A stretch of DNA of 64,000 nt from NCBI RefSeq assembly GCF_023499215.1, contig NZ_JAKHSK010000007.1:62001-126000 (forward strand). The letters are read 5' to 3'. This document shows positions 33,569 through 43,281 of this stretch, in pieces. Position 1 is the stretch's first letter, and every line of letters begins with the position of its first letter. The stretch is from Zunongwangia pacifica. Its GTDB lineage: Bacteria; Bacteroidota; Bacteroidia; Flavobacteriales; Flavobacteriaceae. A program made the translations under genes and the position numbers. The notes beneath the pieces are model-generated. The model did no database searches. It was not told the origin of the DNA and saw only the letters and a list, made by a program, of their open reading frames with translations.

Positions 33569-34300
33569 TTAATTTCTTCCGTCCTCATTAGGGTATAAGG
33601 TATGCACTGGATCACTTTGCCAAACTTGTTTTGTGTCTATCTCTATTGCAGAAATACTTCCTTTAAAAGCAGCACCGGTATCTACATTCCAGATACTTGC
33701 TTTGTTTACGGGTAAAGATTCACCGATTCTTGTTACCGGGGTGTGACCAATATAGATTTCATTAAAAATTTGTAGTCGCTTTGGATAAAAATCACTGTTT
33801 TTTTCAATTTCAGGATCTAAAGAAATTGCCATTTCCCATAAGGTACGATCCCAGTAAAATCCAGTGTCGTAATATTCGTTTTCCGGACCATGTAGATTGG
33901 TAAATCCCGCATGTACAAATAATCGATTTTGGTCGTCTATATAATAGTTTTGCATTTCTGAAAAGAAACGCAGATGTTGTTCTATTTCTTCGGAAGATAA
34001 TCTGGCGTAGCCATCGATACTGCTTTGACCGCCATGGATCACCCAACGATCGGTCATGGCACCAGTTTTTAAATATTGATGGGTAAGGTCATCGTGGTTT
34101 CCTCTTATAAAAATGCAATCAAAATCTTGCGCCAATTCGATAAGATAAGAAACCACATTGGCAGAATCACTCCAGCCATCTACATAATCACCCAGGAAAA
34201 TGATCGTGTCTTCTAAGGTAATTTTAACCTTATCGTGTAATAATTGTTTTAATGCTTTTAATCCTCCGTGTATATCGCCAATGGCTAGCGTTCTACCCAT
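33569..34300 (-). CDS. Serine/threonine-phosphatase-like metallophosphoesterase
   Basis: A 243-residue calcineurin-type phosphatase. The PPP-family motifs occur in order: GDIHGGLKAL, GDYVDGWSDS and RGNHDDLTHQ, then IYIGHTPVTRIG with the metal-binding His. Similar bacterial proteins dephosphorylate proteins or hydrolyse diadenosine tetraphosphate; sequence alone does not say which. Its start is 1 bp after the stop of the AlbA_2 protein, the last gene of a three-gene minus-strand operon that begins with an SDR. Confidence 0.88.
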   Translation of the reverse strand: MGRTLAIGDIHGGLKALKQLLHDKVKITLEDTIIFLGDYVDGWSDSANVVSYLIELAQDFDCIFIRGNHDDLTHQYLKTGAMTDRWVIHGGQSSIDGYARLSSEEIEQHLRFFSEMQNYYIDDQNRLFVHAGFTNLHGPENEYYDTGFYWDRTLWEMAISLDPEIEKNSDFYPKRLQIFNEIYIGHTPVTRIGESLPVNKASIWNVDTGAAFKGSISAIEIDTKQVWQSDPVHTLYPNEDGRN

Positions 34301-34301
34301 C

Positions 34302-35438
34302 CTAACTGTATTTTACTTTTCTTAAAATTCGTGTACTTTCTTTATAATAATGGTAGGCTTCACTACTGTATTTTTTTAGGAAGGGTTTAGCTTCTTCCAA
34401 TTTTTCCATCGCCTCTCCAAAGCCGTTAAGGTAACAAAGCAAATAAGTAGATGGTAGGTTTTTAACATCCTTTCGCTGATTTTTAGTAAGTGGGAGTAAT
34501 TTTTTTAATCGTTCTACCAGCATGTTATTGCTGTTGTAAATATGATAAAGGGTGTTTTTATCGAATTTTGGAGGCTGAAAAACCAGCTCACTCTGGATCT
34601 CGTAAGTGGCATTATCCTTAAAATGAATGGTAACCTCTTCTAAAGGATAATATTTATAGCTGTTGGGCAGCCCAAGATGTACATATTCCAGAATTTTAAA
34701 ACTATCAGCATCTGAAGAAATACTCACTTCATCTAAATCTGAATAAAATAATTTTACCTGTTCGTTAATAAGTGCAATGTCTACACGGCTAAAATAAACT
34801 TCCCCCTTTGCATATTTCTTTTTTCCCGCCCAGCAAACCACAAAGTATTCTTTAAAAACCTGATACGTAGGATTTAGTTTCTTGTGACGATTTATAAAAT
34901 CAAAAACCCCGTTTAAGGTTAATTCAATATTGTTCTGCGCATGCTTTTCGATAGCGGCAACAACTTCAGAATTTTCGTCTTCAATTTTAATATCAAAATC
35001 TTTGGGCATGCTTATGCTACCATCTCTTAGAAAGATGGAACCACCATAATACTTCCAGATATTTTTTCTAAGCGAACATATTTTCCCGTTATTCGGTCGA
35101 ATGGTTACTAAGCCAATAACCAGATTATCGGGGAGATGAGGAAACGGGATATTCTCGTACATCACTTTTGGCGGATTGCTTAAATACGCATTAATAAGAT
35201 TTTGGATCTTGCTATCGTCAAAGAAATCGATACCAATAATTTCATTATCCTCATCCCTAACCCCAATAACAATATAGGAGTTGTTTTTAGGATTAGAATT
35301 TGCCAGTGCGCATATATGTTTTAAAAATTTAGCTTTCCCTTCTTTTTCACTTATATTCAGCTGTAACTTTTTATCATAAAAGCTATTCTCGTCGTTGTGC
35401 GCTAAAAGGTTTTTAATAAGAAGCCGTTTGTTAATCAT
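34302..35438 (-). CDS. AlbA_2 (Schlafen-like) domain protein
   Basis: A 378-residue protein. Residues about 15-140 match the AlbA_2 nucleic-acid-binding domain often annotated as a putative ATP-binding or transcriptional regulator protein (ICALANSNPKNNSYIVIGVR, GGSIFLRDGSISMPKDF). The rest, about 230 residues, is not recognised; it ends in a helical tail. The gene lies 1 bp from the SDR gene and 1 bp from the phosphatase gene. Such tight spacing implies one transcript, though I know no shared pathway. A role in nucleic-acid recognition is inferred from the domain only. Confidence 0.72.
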   Translation of the reverse strand: MINKRLLIKNLLAHNDENSFYDKKLQLNISEKEGKAKFLKHICALANSNPKNNSYIVIGVRDEDNEIIGIDFFDDSKIQNLINAYLSNPPKVMYENIPFPHLPDNLVIGLVTIRPNNGKICSLRKNIWKYYGGSIFLRDGSISMPKDFDIKIEDENSEVVAAIEKHAQNNIELTLNGVFDFINRHKKLNPTYQVFKEYFVVCWAGKKKYAKGEVYFSRVDIALINEQVKLFYSDLDEVSISSDADSFKILEYVHLGLPNSYKYYPLEEVTIHFKDNATYEIQSELVFQPPKFDKNTLYHIYNSNNMLVERLKKLLPLTKNQRKDVKNLPSTYLLCYLNGFGEAMEKLEEAKPFLKKYSSEAYHYYKESTRILRKVKYS

Positions 35439-35439
35439 A

Positions 35440-36189
35440 TTATTGCTTGTCTACAATAGTGCTGGTAGCCTGTGCAGTGCACATTACAATTAAATCGGCA
35501 ATATTTACATGGTATGGTCTTGTCACCACAAACCGAATAATATCGGCAATATCTTCAGGTCGTAAAACTTCAAAACCCTGATAAACTTTTTTGGCTTTTT
35601 CAGTATCTCCTTTAAAACGAACTTCACTGAATTCGGTTTCCACAAGCCCGGGGTGAATAGCACCTACCCTAATCCCTTTTCCGTTAAGGTCGATTCGCAT
35701 TCCTTTGTTAATCGCATCTACGGCATGTTTGCTGGCGCAATACACATTGCCATTAGGGTAAACCTCTTTACCGGCAGTAGAACCTATGTTGATAATATGA
35801 CCTGATTTTCTTTTGATCATCCCAGGGATTACTGCTTTGCTTACATAGAGTAGTCCCTTTACATTAATATCCATCATCGCATCCCAATCTTCTAAAGATC
35901 CGTCTTGTATAGGATCCAGGCCATGGGCATTCCCGGCATTATTAATCAGAATATCGATATTGGAGAAATCTGGCGGTAAATTTTCAATTTTTTTAAAGAC
36001 TTCCTCCTTGTCGCGAACATCAAAACTTAAGCTTAAAACTTCAGTCCTTTTATGTAATTCTTCCTTAAGTTCATTTAATCGTCCTTCTCTTCTTCCGCAG
36101 ATGATTAAATTAAATCCTTCTTCCGCAAAAATTTTGGCGGTTTCTTTTCCTATTCCACTTGTTGCGCCGGTGATTAGTGCAGTTTTCAT
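35440..36189 (-). CDS. SDR-family NAD(P)-dependent oxidoreductase (YdfG-like)
   Basis: A 249-residue Rossmann enzyme. The cofactor motif TGATSGIGKETA is at residues 7-18, the structural NNAGNAHG follows, and the catalytic Ser and Tyr-x3-Lys are in NIGSTAGKEVYPN and YCASKHAVD. ICGRREGRLNELKEEL suggests NADP preference through the Arg pair. The sequence resembles YdfG/serine 3-dehydrogenase-type enzymes that reduce 3-hydroxy acids or malonic semialdehyde. First gene of the SDR / AlbA_2 / phosphatase operon. Confidence 0.92.
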   Translation of the reverse strand: MKTALITGATSGIGKETAKIFAEEGFNLIICGRREGRLNELKEELHKRTEVLSLSFDVRDKEEVFKKIENLPPDFSNIDILINNAGNAHGLDPIQDGSLEDWDAMMDINVKGLLYVSKAVIPGMIKRKSGHIINIGSTAGKEVYPNGNVYCASKHAVDAINKGMRIDLNGKGIRVGAIHPGLVETEFSEVRFKGDTEKAKKVYQGFEVLRPEDIADIIRFVVTRPYHVNIADLIVMCTAQATSTIVDKQ

Positions 36190-36355
36190 TGTTAAATTTT
36201 TTTTAAAGCCTAATGTACTAAAGTATTTGCAAGTAAAGGGCTTAGATGAATTAATAAGCGTTTAAATCTTGTTAAAAATCGTTAATCTATATTAAAGTTG
36301 GAAATGATTTTAAAATCGCACCGTTATTTAGCCTGAATAAACCAAATCTATTTTT

Positions 36356-37159
36356 ATGAGAAAGCAATTTTTAAATTTTAAAACTTTATTTCTAGTCGTA
36401 TTTACGGGGTTGGCCCTAACCTCTTGTAGTGATGATGACGATTCTGCTACTGAAGGGGACGCTCGAATTTCTGTGAGAATGGTAGATGCACCGGGAGATT
36501 ATGACGCTGTAAACATCGATGTTCAAGAAGTTAGAGTGCAAACCGGCGCTGAAGATGATGAAAATGAAGGCTGGGTGGCTTTAGATACTGAAGCCGGAAT
36601 TTATGATCTACTTGAGCTTACCGGTGGAGTTTCCCAATTATTAGCCGATGAAGAAATTACTCCAGGATATGCCGGGCAGATTCGTTTGGTGCTAGGAAAC
36701 GATAACACCATAGTAGTAGATGGTGAAGAATTTCCACTGGCAACACCAAGTGCACAGCAATCGGGTTTAAAGTTAAATGTTAACCAGGAGCTTGAACCTG
36801 GCGAAGAGTATCTGTATATTTTAGATTTTGATGTAGATAAGTCTATTGTTACTCAGGGTAATGGTGGTTACACATTAAAACCTGTAATTCGTTTATCTGT
36901 AGAAGACGATGCCGGAAAGATCGTTGGGAAAGTTCACCCTTCAGAATTTAGAAGTTTAGTGACAGCCACAAATGCTTCGCACAGTATTTCTGCTTATACC
37001 AATGCTAATGGTGAATTTGCATTATACGGTGTTCCAGAAGGCACTTACCAGATTACGGTAGAAGCAGACATAATCGCTGGCTTAGAGGCTAAAACTTTCG
37101 ACAATATTGTGGTAGACGAAGATGAAACCACAGATGTAGAGACGTTGTTTCTGGAATAA
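36356..37159 (+). CDS. DUF4382-domain lipoprotein
   Basis: A 267-residue lipoprotein. The leader ends LALTSCSDDDDS with Cys24; the acidic residues right after the Cys resemble the flavobacterial signal that sends lipoproteins to the cell surface. Residues 35-160 form DUF4382 (ARISVRMVDAPGDYDAVNID, LKLNVNQELEPGEEYLYILD). Residues 185-265 are a carboxypeptidase-regulatory-like beta domain (GEFALYGVPEGTYQITVEAD). No enzyme motif is present. Single gene followed by a terminator-like hairpin at 37191-37224. Surface location is inferred. Confidence 0.88.
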   Translation: MRKQFLNFKTLFLVVFTGLALTSCSDDDDSATEGDARISVRMVDAPGDYDAVNIDVQEVRVQTGAEDDENEGWVALDTEAGIYDLLELTGGVSQLLADEEITPGYAGQIRLVLGNDNTIVVDGEEFPLATPSAQQSGLKLNVNQELEPGEEYLYILDFDVDKSIVTQGNGGYTLKPVIRLSVEDDAGKIVGKVHPSEFRSLVTATNASHSISAYTNANGEFALYGVPEGTYQITVEADIIAGLEAKTFDNIVVDEDETTDVETLFLE

Positions 37160-37608
37160 TGAAACAAACTTAGGTAATAATGGTTATTAGAAAAGGCTGT
37201 CTAAAAGGGCAGTCTTTTTTTGTTTTAATTTTTCATCAAGTTTTTGATTTTTATTGAGTGTTATATGCTATAAGCATGTTTTTATGATTCGTACCATGTC
37301 GCTCCTGCTTCTTGAGTTGCTTGATCGAATGTCTATAAGAAGTAGTATTAGCGCATTATTTTGATAAAATTGAGTCGATTTTATGCCGTTTTAAGAAGAA
37401 GTTTTGTCAGGGAATAAAAAATGACGGGAGATTTTTTAATTTTAAAAAAATATTAATCACTGATACACAATAGAATTTGGTGCAATCCGTTAAATTTATG
37501 CTTAAAACAAATAATATAGATTATTGAATACCCGAAAGTTTAATAATATTGAATTTGCTACGACCGCAGTATGGTTGTATATTCACGTTTTAAAATCTAA
37601 TTAGAATA
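37160..37608. other. Intergenic region, 449 nt, with terminator and Bat operon promoter
   Basis: The left part holds an imperfect terminator hairpin with a T run (about 37191-37224). The right part holds TTG at 37524-37526 and TGAATTTG at 37550-37557, one base off the -7 consensus TAnnTTTG, a candidate promoter for the MoxR-Bat operon about 50 bp before its ATG. I see no gene in between. Confidence 0.45.
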
Positions 37609-38613
37609 ATGACAGATAATCAATCTTCTTTAGACATCGCCAGTCTAAATGAAAAAATTGAAAGAGAAAGTGCTTTTGTAGATGTGCTAACCGCCGAGAT
37701 GAACAAAGTGATCGTGGGGCAAAAGCACATGGTAGAGCGTTTACTTATAGGTTTATTAGGGCAGGGACATATCCTTTTAGAAGGTGTTCCCGGGCTTGCA
37801 AAAACCTTAGCGATTAACACATTATCTCAGGCTGTTCATGGGTCTTTTAGTCGTGTTCAGTTTACACCAGATTTGCTTCCTGCAGATGTTATAGGGACGC
37901 TTATTTATAATATGAAGATTAACGACTTCAGTATAAAAAAGGGGCCAATTTTTGCCAATTTTGTGCTGGCAGATGAGATTAACCGTGCACCGGCCAAAGT
38001 ACAATCGGCTTTACTGGAAGCGATGCAGGAAAAGCAGGTGACTATTGGTGACGAAACTTTTAAATTAGATAAGCCGTTTTTAGTAATGGCAACGCAAAAC
38101 CCGGTAGAACAGGAAGGAACTTATCCTTTACCTGAAGCGCAGGTAGACCGTTTTATGCTAAAAACCGTCATCAAATATCCACAATTAGAAGAAGAGCAAT
38201 TAATTATTCGTGCTAACCTTAAAGGAAGTTTCGAGAAGGTAAACCAGGTGGTGAGTATCGAACAGATATTAAGAGCACAGCAAGCGGTGCGCGAAGTATA
38301 TATGGACGAGAAGATCGAGAAATATATTCTTGATATCATTTTCGCTACCCGTACGCCAGAGAAATACCGTTTAGAAGATTTAAAACCATTAATTAGCTTT
38401 GGTGCTTCTCCCCGTGGTAGTATTAACCTGGCAACTGCAGCAAAATGTTACGCCTTTATAAAACGTAGGGGATATGTGATTCCTGAGGATGTTAGGGCAG
38501 TTGTTTACGATGTTTTACGCCACAGAATAGGAATTACCTACGAAGCCGAAGCCGAAAATATAACTTCTGAAGATATTATTGGGAAGATTGTAAACGAGAT
38601 CGAAGTACCGTAG
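37609..38613 (+). CDS. MoxR-family AAA+ ATPase
   Basis: A 334-residue AAA+ chaperone-like ATPase. Walker A is GVPGLAKT, Walker B is LADEINRAP with the family insert KVQSALLEAMQE, and sensor 1 is MATQNPVEQEGTYPLPEAQ; a C-terminal lid (ISFGASPRGSINLATA) follows. MoxR proteins act with vWA-domain partners to assemble or activate complexes. It heads an eight-gene plus-strand operon with DUF58, a BatD-like protein and BatA-E, matching the Bacteroides aerotolerance (bat) locus. Confidence 0.95.
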   Translation: MTDNQSSLDIASLNEKIERESAFVDVLTAEMNKVIVGQKHMVERLLIGLLGQGHILLEGVPGLAKTLAINTLSQAVHGSFSRVQFTPDLLPADVIGTLIYNMKINDFSIKKGPIFANFVLADEINRAPAKVQSALLEAMQEKQVTIGDETFKLDKPFLVMATQNPVEQEGTYPLPEAQVDRFMLKTVIKYPQLEEEQLIIRANLKGSFEKVNQVVSIEQILRAQQAVREVYMDEKIEKYILDIIFATRTPEKYRLEDLKPLISFGASPRGSINLATAAKCYAFIKRRGYVIPEDVRAVVYDVLRHRIGITYEAEAENITSEDIIGKIVNEIEVP

Positions 38614-38688
38614 GTATACACAATTATCAATTGGCAATTATCAAAGACATTTTGGTGATTGATTATTGTTATTTGTTTATTGAAAAAT

Positions 38689-39555
38689 ATGGATACCAAA
38701 GAGTTACTTAAGAAAGTTCGTAAGATCGAAATAAAAACCCGTCGCCTTAGTGATCATATCTTTGGCGGTGAGTATCATTCTACCTTTAAAGGAAGGGGGA
38801 TGACCTTTAGCGAAGTGCGGCAATATCAATTTGGTGACGATGTTCGTAATATCGATTGGAATGTTACCGCACGTTATAACGAGCCTTTTGTTAAAGTTTT
38901 TGAAGAAGAGCGAGAGCTTACCATGATGCTTGTTGTCGATGTTTCAGGATCTGAATTTTTTGGGACGCAAAGTCAGTTTAAAAAAGAAGTGATTACCGAA
39001 ATTGCGGCAACTTTAGCATTTTCGGCAACCCAAAATAATGACAAGATTGGTTTGTTGATGTTTTCAGATCAGGTAGAAAATTATATTCCGCCTAAAAAAG
39101 GAAAATCTCACGTTCTAAGAATTATAAGGGAATTACTAGAATTTCAGCCAAAAAGTAAAAAAACTGATATTGGTTTAGGCTTGAAATATCTATCGAATGT
39201 GATGAAAAAGAAAGCCATTGTTTTTGTGCTATCCGATTTTATGGGTGACGATTACCAGCAAACGCTTAAAATTACCGGAAATCGTCACGATGTTACAGGA
39301 ATAAGGGTGTATGACCAACGTGAAAAGGAAATTCCTAATATTGGTTTGGTACAGATGTTGGATGAAGAAACCAATGAATATATCACTGTAAATACAGGTA
39401 GTAAGGCGGTAAGACGCAGTTATACGGAGTATTATCTGGGGCGTGTTCGATATTTTGAAGAAAGCTTTGCCCTTAGTGGAGCAGGAGTAATTAATACCCG
39501 AGTAGACGAAAGTTACGTGAAAAAACTTTTAGGGTATTTTAAAAGGAGAGGCTAA
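38689..39555 (+). CDS. DUF58-domain protein of the Bat operon
   Basis: A 288-residue protein. I use the ATG at 38689 (MDTKELLKKVRKIEIKTRRL), the conserved start; upstream in-frame starts would be non-ATG. The DUF58 block FSEVRQYQFGDDVRNIDWNV is clear and is followed by a vWA-like fold starting MMLVVDVSGSEFFG, with the MIDAS-type DxSxS. No membrane segment is seen, unlike many DUF58 proteins. It follows moxR and is expected to bind the ATPase. Confidence 0.92.
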   Translation: MDTKELLKKVRKIEIKTRRLSDHIFGGEYHSTFKGRGMTFSEVRQYQFGDDVRNIDWNVTARYNEPFVKVFEEERELTMMLVVDVSGSEFFGTQSQFKKEVITEIAATLAFSATQNNDKIGLLMFSDQVENYIPPKKGKSHVLRIIRELLEFQPKSKKTDIGLGLKYLSNVMKKKAIVFVLSDFMGDDYQQTLKITGNRHDVTGIRVYDQREKEIPNIGLVQMLDEETNEYITVNTGSKAVRRSYTEYYLGRVRYFEESFALSGAGVINTRVDESYVKKLLGYFKRRG

Positions 39556-39565
39556 GCGTATAAAG

Positions 39566-41224
39566 ATGAAAAGAAATAAATTGTTAGATTTTATTTATAA
39601 AAAACATTCTTTAAAAAAGCAGTTACAGGCCATATTGATTATTGCCGTCGCTTTTTTGGCGTTCCCTGCAATGGCGCAGGAAGCTCAGGTTGCAGCAAGT
39701 ATCGATACTGCCCAGATTAAAATTGGAGAGCAGATTTTATACAAAATCAATGTGGAAACCGATTCTACAAATCTGGTGGTTTTTCCTGAAGGCAATACCT
39801 TCTCACCATTAGAAGTAGTAGAATCTTTAGGAGCCGATACAACCAGAGTAAAAAATAAATTTCAGCTGCTTAAAGAATACAGCCTTACCCAGTTTGATTC
39901 GGGTTCTTATACTATTCCGCAGCAACGAATTATCATAAACGACAAGCCTTTTCTAACCGATTCTATGCGAGTTGAAGTGGCCGATGTTGCTGTAGATACG
40001 ACGCAGCAGGAAATGTATCCCATAAAACCATCGGTAGAAGTACCAAAAAGTTTTAGTATTCCGGTTTGGGTTTGGTGGTTACTCGGGATTTTGGTGATAT
40101 TGGGCATTTTAGCATTCTTTTTTATCAAGCGAAGAAAAGAAAAAGCGCTGGAAAATAAACTACCGCCATACGAGCAGGCGATGAAAGACCTGGACGATCT
40201 GGATAAAAGTACGCTAATAGAGAACCGAGAGGTTAAGGAGTATTATTCAAGATTAACCTATGCGGTTAGGCGTTATTTAGATGAAAAGGTTTATGATCGT
40301 GCTATGGAGAGTACGACGACCGAGTTGATTAGTTTCCTTGAAGCGCAACAAAAATCAGGAGTGCTTCATTTACACGGCAAAACACTACTGAATTTAAAAC
40401 AGATCTTACAAAGGGCCGATTTGGCAAAATTTGCAGGATCCCGCCCAGATGTGATTACGGCAAAAGAAGATCGAAATAAAACCCGAATGATCATTAACGA
40501 TGTGAAATCGTCGATGCCAGAGCCTACCGAAGAAGAGCTTATGCAAGACGAAGAATATCGCCAGAATAAACTTTCTAAAAAGCGCAAGAAACGATTGATT
40601 TTGGGTATTTCGGGCGGTGCTTTAGTGATTTTTATTGCTTTAGCGGTCTTAATCAGCTCTAAAGGATTAGATTATGTAATCGATACCTACTGGGGGCATC
40701 CTACCAAAGAATTACTGGAAGGCGACTGGATTAGAAGTGAATACGGTACACCAGCCGTAGCCATTACCACTCCTGAAGTTTTGGTGAGAAAAGATATGGA
40801 ATTAAGCAAGGATGCCACCCAAACTTATGCAGATGCACAAATGTTTGCTTTTGGTAGTTTGGTGAGTAATTTTTATACCAGCTTAAGTACCCGGATCTTT
40901 ACCAAAAAAGACCAGTTTGATCTTAAAACAGGGGTAGATGGTGTTTATAAGGAATTAGAGAATCAGGGAGCCCAGAATATTGTGATGAAACAGGAAGAAT
41001 TTACCACGGTAAATGGAGCGAAAGGTGTAAAAGTATTTGGTACCCTGGAAATAAAGAATCCTGTAAACGATGAAATTCAGCCTAAAAAATATACTATTCT
41101 TAATTTTGCTGAAAATGGTGGTTTCCAGCAAATCACTGTAATTTATGATGAAGACGATAGCTATGCTGAAGAAATTTCAGGAAGGATCATTAATTCAGTA
41201 GAACTTATAAAATCGAATAATTAA
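39566..41224 (+). CDS. BatD-like protein with two membrane segments
   Basis: A 552-residue protein of the Bat operon. The signal-like N-terminus ends FPAMAQ. A beta-rich BatD-like region (residues 38-150, AQIKIGEQILYKINVETDS) is followed by a membrane segment near 175 (VWWLLGILVILGILAFFFI), a helical DUF4381-like part (EYYSRLTYAVRRYLDEKVYD), a second segment near 350 (LILGISGGALVIFIALAVLI), and a C-terminal 170-residue domain that I do not recognise (TPEVLVRKDMELSKDA). It sits between DUF58 and BatA and has no standard name. Its stop overlaps the BatA start by one base. The C-terminal domain may be specific to flavobacteria. Confidence 0.7.
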   Translation: MKRNKLLDFIYKKHSLKKQLQAILIIAVAFLAFPAMAQEAQVAASIDTAQIKIGEQILYKINVETDSTNLVVFPEGNTFSPLEVVESLGADTTRVKNKFQLLKEYSLTQFDSGSYTIPQQRIIINDKPFLTDSMRVEVADVAVDTTQQEMYPIKPSVEVPKSFSIPVWVWWLLGILVILGILAFFFIKRRKEKALENKLPPYEQAMKDLDDLDKSTLIENREVKEYYSRLTYAVRRYLDEKVYDRAMESTTTELISFLEAQQKSGVLHLHGKTLLNLKQILQRADLAKFAGSRPDVITAKEDRNKTRMIINDVKSSMPEPTEEELMQDEEYRQNKLSKKRKKRLILGISGGALVIFIALAVLISSKGLDYVIDTYWGHPTKELLEGDWIRSEYGTPAVAITTPEVLVRKDMELSKDATQTYADAQMFAFGSLVSNFYTSLSTRIFTKKDQFDLKTGVDGVYKELENQGAQNIVMKQEEFTTVNGAKGVKVFGTLEIKNPVNDEIQPKKYTILNFAENGGFQQITVIYDEDDSYAEEISGRIINSVELIKSNN

Positions 41225-42228
41225 TGTTTGCGAATTTCACTTTCGAAAATCCTGAATTTTTCTGGTTGTTTATTTTACTTCCGGTGGCGATCGCATGGTA
41301 TTTCTGGAAAAGAAATCTGCAAACACCGGCACTAAGGATGTCGAGTATTCAGGGATTTAAAGCTAAATCCAGTATTTTGGCAAAATTAAGACCCATTCTT
41401 TTCGTTTTAAGGATATTGGCGCTGGCTTTATTAATCGTTGCTTTGGCAAGGCCAAGAACAGTAGATGTTTCTACCCGAACCAACAGTACCCAGGGAATCG
41501 ATATTGTTATGGCAATAGATGTTTCGGCCAGTATGCTAGCAAGAGACCTACAGCCAAATCGTTTAGAAGCTACAAAAGCGGTAGGTGAAGAATTTATAAA
41601 AGGCCGGCCTTCAGATCGTATAGGATTAGTGCTTTATTCAGGAGAAAGTTTTACCAAAACACCAATTACCAGTGATAAATCGGTTGTTTTACGCGCATTG
41701 GAAGATGTTGAGTTTAATAATATCTTAGAAAGTGGTACGGCAATAGGTTCAGGTTTGGCTACTTCGGTGAATCGACTAAAAGATAGTAAAGCCGAAAGTA
41801 AAGTGATTATTTTACTTACCGATGGGGTAAATAATTCAGGTTTTATCGATCCAAAAGTAGCTAGTGAATTGGCTAAAGAGTTTGGTATTAAAGTGTACAC
41901 TATTGGAGTGGGTACAAATGGTATGGCGTTAACTCCAGTAGGTATTGCCGGTAATGGACGTTTTCAATTTGGTAATCGCCAGGTAGAGATCGATGAAGAT
42001 CTATTAAAGCAAATTGCCGATGAGACCGGAGGCAAGTACTTTAGGGCTACCAATAACGAAAAGTTACAGGATATCTATGATGAAATCGATCAATTAGAAA
42101 AAACAGAAATCGAAGAATTTAAATATACCAATTACGACGAGAAATTTCGCCCCTTTGCATTACTTGCCGGCGCATTGTTACTATTCGAGCTGTTGTTAAG
42201 GTATACCATATTTAGAAGTTTTATATAA
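41224..42228 (+). CDS. batA: BatA, vWA-domain membrane protein
   Basis: A 334-residue protein. An N-terminal membrane-anchoring region (FWLFILLPVAIAWYFW, LFVLRILALALLIVALARP) leads into a vWA domain with MIDAS motif DVSASMLARDLQPNR and the later TPITSDKSV and LTDGVNNSGF, ending in a C-terminal membrane segment (FALLAGALLLFELLLRYTIF). One of two paralogous vWA proteins here; BatB follows 8 bp later. They are thought to act with MoxR in envelope stress tolerance, but the client is unknown. Confidence 0.93.
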   Translation: MFANFTFENPEFFWLFILLPVAIAWYFWKRNLQTPALRMSSIQGFKAKSSILAKLRPILFVLRILALALLIVALARPRTVDVSTRTNSTQGIDIVMAIDVSASMLARDLQPNRLEATKAVGEEFIKGRPSDRIGLVLYSGESFTKTPITSDKSVVLRALEDVEFNNILESGTAIGSGLATSVNRLKDSKAESKVIILLTDGVNNSGFIDPKVASELAKEFGIKVYTIGVGTNGMALTPVGIAGNGRFQFGNRQVEIDEDLLKQIADETGGKYFRATNNEKLQDIYDEIDQLEKTEIEEFKYTNYDEKFRPFALLAGALLLFELLLRYTIFRSFI

Positions 42229-42236
42229 AGCTAGCG

Positions 42237-43280
42237 ATGTTAGTATTTGAAGAAGAAATATATTTTTGGCTGTTTCTGGTCATCCCAGTAGTATTGCTAC
42301 TTTTTATTTTCCTTTTATTCTGGAAAAGAAAAGCACGTAAAAGCTTTGCCAGTGATGAGCTTTTGCAAAAACTGGCGCCCAATAAATCTAATTTTAAGCC
42401 GATACTTAAATTGATTTTAATTTGCCTGGCGCTGGCCTGTTTGGTCGTTGCTTTGGTAAACCCTAAAATGGGAACCACTATGGAGACGGTTAAACGAGAA
42501 GGAGTAGATATTGTTTTTGCGATCGACGTTTCTAAAAGTATGGATGCTGAAGATATCGCTCCCAGTCGTTTGGAAAAATCGAAGCAACTGGTAAGACAAA
42601 TCTTAGGAGGTTTAGGAAGTGATCGTGTAGGGATAATAGCCTATGCAGGAAGTGCCTTTCCTCAGTTACCCATTACTACAGATTATGCCGCAGCAAAAAT
42701 GTTCCTTCAGGCTTTAAATACCGATATGATAAGCTCGCAGGGAACGGCCATTAGTGATGCAATCGATCTGGCTACAACCTACTACGATGATGATAACCAG
42801 ACCAACCGGGTGTTGTTTATTATTAGTGATGGTGAAGATCATGAAGGGAATGTAGAATCTATTGCAGATGAAGCTGCCAAGAAAGGGATTAGAATTTATA
42901 CCATTGGTGTAGGAACCGAAAAAGGAGGTCCAATTCCTATTAAAAGAAATGGGGTGGTTCAGAATTATAAAAAAGATCAAAACGGGGAGACCGTCATTAC
43001 AAAATTAGATTCTAAGACCCTTAAGGAAATAGCATCTGAAGCTAATGGAGAATATATTGAAGGAAATGTAACTGCCAACGTTACAGAAACGGTACAGGAT
43101 TTGTTAAAGAACATAGAGAAAACAGAATTTGAAGCGAAACAATTTGCCGATTATCAATCACATTTTCAGTGGTTTTTAGCGCTTTGCTTTATATTCTTGT
43201 TTTTAGACGTATTTCTTTTGGAGAGAAGTACAGCGTGGATTAAAAAGCTTAATTTGTTTAATGAAACAAAAAAGGATTAA
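42237..43280 (+). CDS. batB: BatB, vWA-domain membrane protein
   Basis: A 347-residue paralogue of BatA: N-terminal membrane segments (WLFLVIPVVLLLFIFLLFWK, LKLILICLALACLVVALVNP), a vWA domain with MIDAS DVSKSMDAEDIAPSR and IISDGEDHEGNVES, and a C-terminal membrane segment (FQWFLALCFIFLFLDVFLLE). Its last codons are followed at once by BatC; a Met lying in the final six codons of BatB could start BatC but the next ATG at 43282 is preferred. Confidence 0.93.
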   Translation: MLVFEEEIYFWLFLVIPVVLLLFIFLLFWKRKARKSFASDELLQKLAPNKSNFKPILKLILICLALACLVVALVNPKMGTTMETVKREGVDIVFAIDVSKSMDAEDIAPSRLEKSKQLVRQILGGLGSDRVGIIAYAGSAFPQLPITTDYAAAKMFLQALNTDMISSQGTAISDAIDLATTYYDDDNQTNRVLFIISDGEDHEGNVESIADEAAKKGIRIYTIGVGTEKGGPIPIKRNGVVQNYKKDQNGETVITKLDSKTLKEIASEANGEYIEGNVTANVTETVQDLLKNIEKTEFEAKQFADYQSHFQWFLALCFIFLFLDVFLLERSTAWIKKLNLFNETKKD

Positions 43281-43281
43281 T

